From Sabellastarte sp. h YS-2021 (Eukaryota > Annelida > Polychaeta > Sabellida > Sabellidae), in assembly GCA_964017235.1 (NCBI GenBank), contig OZ024936.1, positions 50,457,028 through 50,521,027 of the forward strand: 64,000 nucleotides of DNA, read 5' to 3'. The notes under the pieces were generated by a model that saw nothing but the letters and a program-made list of their open reading frames with translations, did no database searches and was not told where the DNA came from. The position numbers and the translations under genes were made by a program. Positions 22,957 to 34,900 of this stretch are shown here, one piece after another (positions within the stretch are counted from its first letter, which is position 1; each line of letters begins with the position of its first letter).

Positions 22957-25900
22957 CTGAAACAACATAAAGGTATACATGGATTATAATTTAAACAAAA
23001 GTTTAAATTTAGTTAAAGAAGAACTATTGTAGATCATAAAGCGTGAGATTCAGAATTAGCTGCTAATTTACCAATTTATATATTAAAAATATCGTTCATG
23101 GTGTTAGGTGAACTCTTTTATGTTTCAAAAAGTGAAGTAAAGCTACATTACTTTGATTAGTCAAGCCATCTGCTACCAAAAAATATAAGCATATACTTGT
23201 GGTTTACCTTCTTTGACGAAAGCAGCTTGAATATTTCAGGAATGAAATATTTATGTCCAACATACACTAACTGAATCCGTAAATTGGCTGTAATAGGTGC
23301 TCCCAGTTTCACAGGAGGAAATGTTTGACTTCCCAAACCAACCAAAGCAAGGGTACCACCCTGTCGATATTAACAATGAATAATGTGAGTGAAGGTATTA
23401 CACAGTTTATCTTTTAGTATTTTAATATCTAGCTTTAATGTTGTTTTCATTAATATCACACGAAGGTAGTTGAGAAGTGGAGAACATCAATCCACACTAG
23501 TTGACCTTTCATGGCAAGATGGTACAGTGGATAACACACTTGTCTCCCAGCTCTAAGGTCCTGGGTTCACTTTCAGGTCTGACATGAAGATGAAAAGTTG
23601 GTAGTTATTTGCGAGTCCTCGAATCTTGATCATTTAGTACGCATTACTTTCCTTCATCTTCTCAACAACCCATTGTGATTTCACCTATAAAATATGTCTT
23701 GGAAGCCACGTTAAACTCCCGAACACATTACATTAGTTATGTGACAACAGGGGGATGTAGGACATGCTAATTGTTCAAAATTTTGTATGTTACATCATTA
23801 TATAATGGCCAACTTATGGTCAGATCCATGGTTAGATTGTTATCATTGCACATTATATAAAACAATGACTCTCAGCCCGGGCACTTCAAAATGGAAAGTT
23901 GGTATAGTTACTTGCCGATGCCCAGTGGTTTACAGTGCAGAATCTTGACCAACTAGTATGCACTGGTTCCTCCACCCGTAAACTACCCATCGCAATATGA
24001 CCCTGGCTGTTGAACGCAACGTAAAACAACAAATAAATCTAAATAACACAATGACATATATTTTAAAGGTGACATAAAGCTATTTATAGTTTGTAGACTG
24101 TATATGAAAATAACTGAATATCTGACAGTATTTTCATAACTTAGTGTATCTTCAGTATACAAGTACTACAACATACAGGATTCAAGACTTTGAGACTGGT
24201 GATAATTGTAGAGGGCAGACCAACAAAATCAATCACAACGTCAACAGCTCCTTCCATGGTGTCTTTAATTTTTTCTACTGTAGTGTTTTCATCATCTAAA
24301 ATAAATATATGGATATGCAGGAATCTCCCCATTTTGGAGCTTGCATTAAAATAATTAAACAAAGATCCATAATAAAAACTGACATAAAATAAAACAGAAC
24401 AAAAAGATGTCAATTAGTCAACTAGACGCCCATTTTGGTGATGAGCAATCAGTTTTACTAAGTAAAAACTGATTTAAAAAGACTGAGTTAATCAAGAATT
24501 CCTAGTCCTCAGATCTAAGTGGCAGTTATAGTAAATAGTTGCAATATCATAGTATCACATATTTCCACAGAAAACAACAATGAGATGATACTTTAACTGT
24601 TTGGAGAATCATATGAATGAGTGACCTTCTTTAGCAAGCAGCACAGTTGAATCAGCACCAGTTATTTTTGCGTGGTCCAATTTGTCTTGCTAAAAACAAG
24701 TGTTAAAACCAAAATATTAATGGTACTTGGTGTATATTTTAAGGTAAAATTATGCATCAAACTTATAGATAGCATTGCACATAAACATAGTTTATCTTTT
24801 ACATTTAAAGATAAAATGTTGATCAGATAAACTGAAAATTTACAAATTCTGCATTGATCTGCATTTGCTACTTGTATATGACTGTATAATACCTCTTGTT
24901 TGAAATATATATCATTATAAAGACCGGAAGTGCGCAGACAACGAAAATCCCTGCAGTGCGCACATTGTTTCCGTGAAATTATACACGTATAATTGTACTC
25001 TGGCCATTCCGTTAAGTGATTATTTACCCTGCACTGGGAAACGTGGCATGAAAAATAGACAATTATTGAATCAGAATTCTTTTTTTAATGTAACAGTTTG
25101 TGTAAAATAATAAAAAAGCATATTGAATGTATTACAGTTAAAGTGTTCAAATAGTAAAATAAAGTTTGAGAGATTTAGTGATTCTCGTTTATGTGTCACC
25201 ATGCATGTTTGCAAGGTGGAACAGCCAAAACAATAAAACAGGAAAAATAGTGTGCAACACAAAAAAGGTTATGTAGCCATATGTATTACAGTTTACAAAT
25301 TTCCAGCGAATAATGGACTCGTGCTATGTTACGCGCGAGTCCGTTATTCGCTGGAAATTTGTGAATTATCTAGGGTTATAAATCACAAAACTGAGGACTT
25401 TATTTCTACAATAATACATTTGTATTTTTTTACATTCAAGTGTTTATTGTACCAATGACAGATAATTCACTAATTCATACTCACAAATAAATCAACAGCA
25501 CCAACTATCACAGAATCTCCATAAAAAACCTTGGCAAACTCTATTGCCCACAATCCAAGACCACCAACACCAGTGACAAGAACTTTAGCTTTTCCTGTTA
25601 ACAATTACAAAAAAAATCAGGCTAATATCTAGCGAGTAGTTGTTGAGTGAAAACCTCTAGTATCTAGAATGTGATCTAGGTCATTTCAAAGGTTTAATAA
25701 CTTCTTCCGTCTTTCTTCCTTCCTTTCAGCCCCTACCCACATAAAAAATCATAAAGATCCATTCATTACTTTTGGAGTAATGGCATACACAGTTGAAAAG
25801 AAAAACCCAGACAAATAAATTCACATATCCTCTTAGTGGAGACAATCTGAAGTTTATGATGTATAAATTTTTTGTTGAATTTTGAAAATAGGTCCCTTAA

Positions 25901-28900
25901 GCTTCACCTTTCGTGTAGCTGTATTTAAAGTGCAGTTTTAGTTGTAGATTAACAGAGGAAACCTAGGTGTACTTAATGTGAATATCGCATTTATGCAAAA
26001 TGCAATCAAACAAAAGCAAATCAAATATACCAAAGACAGTCAATTTGAATCAGTTCTTCTTTGTTACAGCTGTGATGCTCCCTGAAAAATTCATTAGGTA
26101 TCCGTACAGTGGTTTTGCAACATAACACAAGAAAGATATTGCATAGCAAATAAGATTATGGGTAGGACTACATTATAAGGGTGATAAGGAGGTAAACTCC
26201 CAAGGGATCTAGTGCTAGTTATATTTATCTACGTGAGTTACCATAGACTTTCTGGGCCTTTTTGATGACATCCTCACTCTGCTTCAGTGCATTGTAAGCT
26301 GTGACACCACTGCAAGGGACCACACAGGCTTTTTCAAGCGGGATGTCATCTGGTACTTTTACAACAGACCAGGGATCTTCCACAGCCATAAACTGCTGGT
26401 ATCTGAGAGAGCAATGTAAAGTAACATGTGAGAAAACAAGGCTGAAAAGTCTTTCAGTCTGCATGCGTGAACTGCAAAGCCATCCGAGAAATGAGTAATG
26501 CACTTAAAACGCACACTTAAAAAGTCTGCAGAGGAACTGTTTCACTCTGAATACTGCATCTTAACATCTGGGATTAGCTACATAAGTCAGATTTGTTTAT
26601 ATATTGTAACCATCTATTGAATCATTAGGATCAATGAATACATCAAACTTATTGCCTTATTATATCACAACATTATCCCCAGAGGACATAGTTGGGAGAA
26701 TGACCCTTCTTGCTGCTGATCCACCAACCAACTTATCATGAAACCTCTGTTGAAATATGGAGTAAGAAGACTATCTTCCAGGTAAGTTGCTGAAATGTAT
26801 TGTTTGTATTGTATATTTATAGTTAGTGCAATATCTCCCTATTTTGACCCAAGTGCAACCCAAGCTCCCAAGTGACTGACATTTCCCTAACTGAAAGACA
26901 GAGACTGAAGGACGACCATATATCAACGACCTAGAGGTTCTTTAGCCTGCCACTAGAGATAGCACCCAATGTCAGAGGATCACAACTTTAAGTGGTCATC
27001 CAAGCGACTTTGTATCTGCATGGGTTCAAACCCATATCGTCTGTGTTCCTAGACAAGTGTTTTATCCACTAGCCCACAGTGGATCTGAATCAGTTAAAAT
27101 TAAAAGAGAGTTGTATATAAAGTCTATTACCCTCCATCTCTCCAGAGTCCATATGTGTGAGAATGATGACCCATTGGATTTTCACAGGTATTGTAACCTG
27201 CCAAGCATTGTTCACATTTTCTACAGCCACCAAAACAGAACACAACAACCCTGTCTCCCACTGAAATGTTTTCTACAATACAGTGCCAAGGTTAGGACTT
27301 TAAATATACTATATGGACAGTGGTAATTAATTCCATGGTAATTATCTTGTTGGCATATTGAAATCTGAATCTACACAGTGATTCAATCTATCATTAATAT
27401 TAAATCGTTTTATTTAAAGTGATACTTTTTTATGACAGTGTCGATAGTTTTGTTAAGTGTTAACATGCCAATACAAAGAAATTTTATGCCCCTGTTCCAC
27501 CAAAGAACTAAGCCCCGATCCTGTCCACGACCCTTAATCGTGGACAGTCGGTGAAAAAAAGGTAAAATGGTCGGGAAAACTGAATCGGTACTAAAGCCTG
27601 GGATTCAGTTCAGATCGGCTTCAGGAAGCCTGAGAAGGCCCCAGGTGGTCCCACACAGTCCCCGACTGTCCTGCGACTAAGAACCGATTAAGCCATTTTT
27701 CTGGTCAGTTTGAACCACGATCTTGTCGTAGACATACTGACTGGGTCCCAGGACGCCTCAGGCCTCCTGGGACTAAGCCCCATCTAACCCCTGATTAAGT
27801 CCCGCCTTCCTCAGGCGTCCTGAGGCCTCCTCAGTGTTCCTCAGACCATGATGGCCGATTCTTGTTTTCCAAAATTATTGCATTTTCTGGGTATATATAT
27901 AAATTCTGAGATGTAATCATCATTACTTTTCTAGGAACACAGCAGTATGCCACCTTTCAATGGAAGACAGTTTCAGCAACAATTTAGGGCTTTTTTAGTT
28001 TTTATTCAGTTACATATACTGATGTATTTCCTATTTATATGTCGACCACAACCACCACCACCAGCAACACCTCCACCACCACCACCACCAGCCAGACAGA
28101 GACCTGGAAGAAGGCACAACATGTGGGTCAGGCCATGGCTACTACAGAGAGAGGAGAGGGGGGCCTACCACAACATTATGGCTGAACTGTATGCCAGACA
28201 TTCCAGGATTCACCAATTTCATGAGAATGACCCCAGAATTCTTTGAAATGATAAAGACCAGACTGGAACCACGTCTAGCCAGGCAGGCCACCAACTACAG
28301 AGCTCCAATCAGTGTTGGGGAAAAGTTAGCCCTCGTCATCAGATATCTGGCCACTGGAGAGTCATACACATCATTATCCTGTCAGTTCAGGGTTGGCAGA
28401 TCCACCATTTACAATTTTCTACCAGAGGTCTGCAGGGCCATCCAGGATGAGTTCACCAGAGAGTATCTCAGATGTCCTACTACTCCAGATGATTCTGGAA
28501 ACAGAATTCAGGATCAGGTAGAATGTTCCACATGCCCTGGGAGCCCTTGATGACAAGCATGTGGCCCTGAAGAAACCCGAGAACTCTGGAGCCCTGTACC
28601 ACAACTATAAGGGATTCTTTTCAATAGTAATGTTGGCCTTGGTTGATGGACAGTACAAGTTCAGATGGGTGGATGTGGGTACAGCTGGATCTTGCTCAGA
28701 TGCCCAGATATTTAATACCAGTCACCTGAAGAGGAAGATTGATGATGGCAGCATAGGCTTCCCTGACCCAGCACCTATAACCCAGGGTGGTTGAGATGTC
28801 CCCTACTTCATCCTGGCAGATGATGTGTTTGCCCTGAAGACCTGGCTAATGAAACCCTATGGCAGAAGGATGTTAACCAGAGAGGAAAGGATTGCCAACT

Positions 28901-31900
28901 ACAGAATATCAAGGGGCAGGAGAGTTGTTGAGAACGCTTTTGGCATCCTGGTCTCAAGATTCAGAGTGATGATGACCACTATTGAACTACCCCCAGAAAC
29001 AGTCAGGGATGTGATCTTGACCTGTGTGGTTCTGCACAACATACTGGGAAGCCAGTATCAAGGTCAACATGGTGGTCAACAGCCTGGTGGTGAGGATGAT
29101 GATGATGATGTGCCTGGTGATAGTCGCTTGATTGGTGGTGCTGCTGATGGTGATCATGACAGAAACCTTGCCAGAGAAGCCAAAAGGGATTACCTCAAGG
29201 ACTACTTTAATAAGAGGGAGCAGTGGCCTGGCAAGATGGCAGAATATAACTCCTGCTGCAGTAACCAGTCCTTTTAAGGACTAATAACCAGTCCTTTTCA
29301 TGACTACCAAATATTCCAAAAACAATTAATCAGCTGTGCTTGTTCCAAATAACACAACCATTTCCCAACATAAGTCACCCAACCAACAAATGGACAAACC
29401 CAATGCCCAACATAATTCCCACAAAAAAACAGACAAGCCCAATGCTAAACATAATTCCCACAAAAAAACAGACAAACAGACAAACCCAATGCCAAACATA
29501 ATTCCAAAAAATAACAGAGAAACCCAATGCCAACATAAGTCCACCAACCAGCAAACAGACAAACCCAATGCCCAACATAATTCCCACAAATAACAGACAA
29601 ACAGACAAACCCAATGCCAAAACATAATTCAACCAACAAACAAACAAACAGACAAACCTAATGCCCAACATAATTCCCATAAATAACAGACAAACCCAAT
29701 GCCAAACATAAGTCACCCAACTGAGAAACAGACAAACCCAATGCCAAACATAGCTTGCTAAATGGAATAAATATTGCATATATTTTGAAAGCTACACCCT
29801 AATTTCCCTTACATTTGGTTTTTAGTCTGGAAAAATAACTGAAACTGAAAGTTTTTCCTTTATTGCAAATCTCAAAATTAAAATTTTTTATTCCACTTCA
29901 AGAAAATTTAGAAAATATAACCACCCAAATTGTTTTCTTTACAGTATGGTTTATCTGTCTGTTGATTGTGGGGAGTTTGCAAATTCGTTTGTCAGATTGT
30001 TGGTTGGGGGTTATGTTTGCTATTGGGTTTGTCAGTTTGTTGGTTGGGGGGTTATGTTTGGTATTGGGTTTGTCTCTTTGTTGGTTGGTGGCTATGTGAT
30101 AACATAATATCTTTTAACTCTAGGGATGGTGTCAGTGTTGGACTTTTTTATTACAGATTTAAAGCAATCCTATGGATTTTAAACTACAAATGGGCAGATT
30201 ATTGGCCATATTGGGAGTTTATTTATCTTTTTTTTTTCTATGTGGCCTTCTGTTGTTATGTGTATTACCATGGGTTATTTGTTTCATGTTTGGGGTGGTG
30301 TGGGTGTTGGGCTTTTTTGTACTAAACTGTTATGTTTTGGGATTGGAATTTAAACAACTTGCAGCTTAGTAATTGTTTTGGAAGATTTGGGCGGCCCTGA
30401 AAAGGGCCTATGGGTGGTACAAGACCCACCCGGACTGGCTGGCTACTGAGGAGGCTGTTGCTGTTGAGGCGGTGCTGTGGTGGTGATGGTGTAGAGCTGC
30501 TGCTGTGGCTGCTGAGGCTGCTCAATGATCTGTGTTGTTGTTAGATCTGGTAGCTGGCTGAGTATTCCACTTAAGTTGTGTCTGCTGCCCTCGTCCTGTA
30601 CTGTGAGCACTGATGGAGGGTTTCCAAAGCCAATGGGGCTGGGTGTATAGTAGCTGTAACTGCTGGAACTGCTGCCTGCTGCTGCCTGGGTGGAACTAGA
30701 CGCCTGTTGAGTGGTTGTTGGCAGTATCCCGACCCTCTGTGACTCTTTGGTAATAGTGGCTGATCTCTTGGGTAGAACTTGACGTCTATGAGTGTTCTTT
30801 ACTGCTTCAAGTTCTCTAAAAATCCTGCCCTTGAGGTCCTCAAACTCTTTTCAGCCTCTGATGCCACGTAGTCAAAGAAGGGCTGCCTGTCTGACTTTTG
30901 CTGCAGGAAACCTGAGATCAGTGTCCTCATCTGGTTGAAGTGCTCGAGTATCTTTGAATCTGTAGAAACTGGTGTAGATGTAAATGTTGGTTGACTCCTA
31001 CTCTCCCTTAGGACACTGGACTCAAGATGTTCTGTATCAGTAGTAGATCCATGCAATTCTTCATCCCTGCCGGTGTTGGGACTGGCCTCGAACCCAGAGC
31101 TTCTGTTAGCCCCCTTGCGTCTGATGTGGGTCTTAAGGAAACCCATCTCCTGGTAGACCCAGGACTGTCTCTTGGCCATCTCCCTTGGGGCTTGGCCAGA
31201 CTGTAGCTTGGAGAGCTTGCCATAACGAGTTCTCTGTGACTCAAACCACCTTCTGACATCAAAGGGCTGGAGCTTCAGTTCTGCAGAGATTTCTGCCCAG
31301 AGAGCCTCCTTCCTATGTCTGTCGTGGAAACGTCTATGCTCCTTGTCATACAGCTCTGGGTGCTCCTTCACAAACTCAACAATGGCATTGTCTTGGCTGT
31401 CAGTGAATGTAGCACAAACCCTGGCTCTCTTGGCTGCTGAGTGGCACTCTGATTCTTCCTCACACCTCTCATCTTCTTCGCAAGCTTCCTCAGTAACTTC
31501 TAAACCTTCCTGTCTATGCTCTATCCTCTCTTCTCTCTCTTCTGTACCCTCCTCTGTCCTCTCCTCTGTCCTTTCCTCTGTCCTATCCTCCACCTCTCCA
31601 TCTTCCTTCTCCCTCTCCTCTTGCCTCTCCTCCATCTTCTTCTTTCCTCTCTTTCCTCCTTTCTCTTTCCTCATAACTCCAGTGAATATCACAAAAAAAG
31701 TAAAAAAAACTGAAATCTGTCTCCTAACTGTTAAATTTGCCCTAACTCAAGTAAAATGTGAAATGTAAAAAACTGAAAACCCCTAGCAGTAAGTGACACA
31801 CGTCTCTCAGTAGTCAACCAGTGTAAACACAGAAAGTGTGTGCTTATATAGTCACTTATATAGTCCCAGACCCCCTCATTGCCTCTTTTTGGTTTCAAGC

Positions 31901-34900
31901 GCGCAGAAAAGAGTCAGTACTTAATCGGTACTTAGTCCCAGGCCTCCTGGACGTCCTCAGACCATCACAGACTAAATTTGTGTGGTCCCAGGTGTCCTGA
32001 GGAGGCTGGCTTGGATCAGTTTGGATTGGCTTCTCTTAATCGAGGCTTAGTCCCAGACCCAAATTTCTTAGCCCCAGGGCACCTGAAATGGTCTGAGGCT
32101 TCCTAGGACTAATGAAACCGATTCCTTTTCACACGCATGAAACTTCAAAGATCTGTTATGAGTCAGGGACTGACAAACACGCTTCCTGGGACTAACCTAG
32201 GGACGCCTGGGACTAAGTGTCGCAGGAAGCCTCAGACAACATAGGACTGTGTAAATTTGGGTCTGAGGAGGCCTGAGGAAGCCTGAGACTGGACATTTTG
32301 TTGACGGCGGGAAACAAGAATCGGTTTGGGTCGTGAGAAATATCAAACATATTTCTCACGGCCACAACTGACAACTACCAATCCATACAGAACACCTGGG
32401 ACTAAGCAAATATTTGAAACCAACTACAAAAAAACCCTTAATCAGGAAGCTTAGTCAGGTGGTGGAACACCCAGATTACGCAGAGACAAAGCTGGACCAA
32501 GTGAAGTATATTATACTACAAAGGCAAATCATAGCTGCATTTTGAATACTCACTGTCTTTACAATCTGTATCTATTTGATTTACCGTTCCTGCAATTTCA
32601 TGGCCTACAATAAAAATGATATAATGATGCAGGAAGCATTTTTGAAAATATTTGAAATAATATGTGGACAATGAACCAACACAAACTAAATGCATCGTTT
32701 TAGTTACAGGTAAAACACTTTTATCTCTAAGGACCATAATGCCAATTCCTCTTGAGTTCTTGTGTTACAAAACACCATTAACTCGAGTCACTTTTATTGG
32801 TCATATCATGACAGATAATTGATTAAATTTTACCCCAGAACATCAGAGGTATAAGGCAATTGTGTCTCCATGTATGTATGTACAGCACTACTATGTTCTC
32901 CAACATTGAATGTACTTCAGTGACTGATCAATCGTCCTTATCATATGAATTTTGAATGTTCACTAGGAGATTGTTAAAAGGAGCCATGGTAGTATTGTGG
33001 GAATACACTCTTCTCTCTTACATGGCAGTTCGAATCTTGGCCCTAACTTAAATGGAAAAGTTGGTAGTTGCTTGCCACCGGCAGGCCGTTTGTACTATAG
33101 AACTTTGACCAACCGTACGTACTGGTTTGCTCCATCCTTCTAACTACCCATCGCAATGTAACCAATACAAAGGCACTAGCAATGATGTAAAACACCAAAT
33201 AAATATATAAATAAATGTTCTCAACCATATCAGTTTTGTAGACTGGGTCGCAAATTCTTAACCATTACCACTTATGAGGACAAGAAATCTCGGTAACATC
33301 TACTTCAGCCTTCTATAAACCTTTCATGACCTGAACAATATGCTTAAAGCTTCACTTAACCCGTTCACGTCTGGAGAGGATAGATCAGTTGATGACAATG
33401 ATGGTGAATAATTATATGCTAATATAATGTAAAAGATTGTCTAAGAATATGATTTTTCATACCAAAAGATATTAAGTCATTCCCATGAGTTAGCAAGTCG
33501 TTAGCAAAAGATGCTATGTCATTCCCACAACTTAGTAAGTCGTGGTAATGAGATACCAAGTTGTGGTAATGAGACATGGAAATGAGATGCTAAGTCATGG
33601 GAACTAAGTTGTTACCGCAAGATAGTAAATCATTGTTTTGATTCATACCCACCCTTATCAAGTTGTTCCCAGAACTTACTAACTCGTTCCCACCACCTAT
33701 TAAGTCGTTCCCACCACTTAGTAACTCATTTCCAGGGACCAATAATATGCAAATAGGGGTTAAACTATTTATTATACATAACAGTTATAACAGTGACTAC
33801 TAAGAACTTGACAGCATTAACATTCTTACTGAAACTAGTTAATATATCAATTCATTTAAGATTGTTACGAGATAAAAGACAAATAGAAAAATTACTTTAA
33901 CATACATGAGCACATAATGGTGTGGTTCCCCCTAAGTAGGTGATCTCTGAAGGTCACTAAGTGGGTAACTAAGAAGAATAATCATTAAAATTGCTAAAAT
34001 GATAACCATAATGGTATAAAAGTTGGACATGTAAAGTAATAGGAAACATGCGACCTCTGAAGGTCACTAAAAGCCTACATGCATTTGTAAACTTGAATGA
34101 TATGCTAGTAGATGGGTGACCTCTATATAAGTTAGGTATCATAGACAAAGAGATTCCTGTACATTGGCATCAAAACATGACTTAGTAACTTATTGGAATG
34201 ACTTATAATCTTGTGGTTATGGCTTACTTTCTTGTGGTAACGACTTGCTAACTTGTGGGAACAACTTCCTTTCTTGTGGTAACGACTTGCTTACTTATGG
34301 GAATGGCTTGCTATCTTGTGGGAATGACTTGTTAACTTGTGGTAATGACTTAGTATCTCATGGTAATGAGTTGTTAACTTGTGGTAATGGGGTGCTAACT
34401 TGTGGGCACAACTTCTTATCTCGTGGGAACGAGATAAAAAATGCCAAAAGAAGTTCTATGTCCCTTCCTGGGCTCCATAGATTGTATACTGTATGTTTGT
34501 ATGCTAAATACTGTATACACTGCATGGCCCAGTTCTATGACCCTTCCTGGTCTCCATAGATTGTATACTGTATGTTTGTATGCTAAATACTGTATACACT
34601 GAATGGCCCTGTAGAAACTGTATAATGCATGCTGCTGATATCTCTCAGACCGATAAAAGTCCATATGGTGAGAGAATTCCCAAATATAAAAGATATTCTT
34701 AAAAAAAATTCCTTAGTAATTGTATAGTGGTAGTTCATGCTGCATATAGCTAATCGTCATGTCAGTTCTAAAGTTTTAGGAGAAGAGCTTTTTTGAGTCA
34801 TTGTTGGGATTTAGAGATAGTATTATTATCCCCCAGATGATCAAGTTATCTGCCTTTTTTCACAAGAGTCACTACTGATGAGACAGGATTGAAGGTTATT

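Larger units (their letters stand above)
27487..32475. mobile_element. PIF/Harbinger transposon 1, in gene A intron 3
   Basis: An element of about 5.0 kb with TTA on both sides (27484-27486, 32476-32478), the usual 3-bp TWA duplication of PIF/Harbinger elements. Termini are TGCCCCTGTTCCACC and GGTGGAACACCCAGA, imperfect inverted repeats. It carries a plus-strand DDE transposase (broken) and a minus-strand MADF/Myb-like protein gene (open), transcribed towards each other: the standard two-gene layout of the superfamily. The roughly 370 bp at each end are dense in CCTGGGACTAAG and CCTCAGG words on both strands. Confidence 0.9.

Noticed and set aside
29326..29779. Minus-strand ORFs of up to 134 hydrophobic codons
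   Set aside because: Translation of the CAAACCCAATGCC tandem repeat; the apparent membrane segments are repeat artefacts.
29863..30369. Plus-strand Cys/Trp/Leu-rich ORFs (78, 119 and 65 codons)
   Set aside because: Translation of the inverted GGTTGGGGGTTATG repeat and T-rich DNA between the two Harbinger genes.
31343..31768. 141-codon Ser/Leu-rich ORF on the plus strand
   Set aside because: Antisense shadow of the MADF-like gene; Ser/Leu runs mirror its Glu/Arg repeats.
34245..34559. 104-codon ORF with LTCGND-like 7-residue repeats
   Set aside because: Frame through the 21-bp sub-repeats of the foldback arm.
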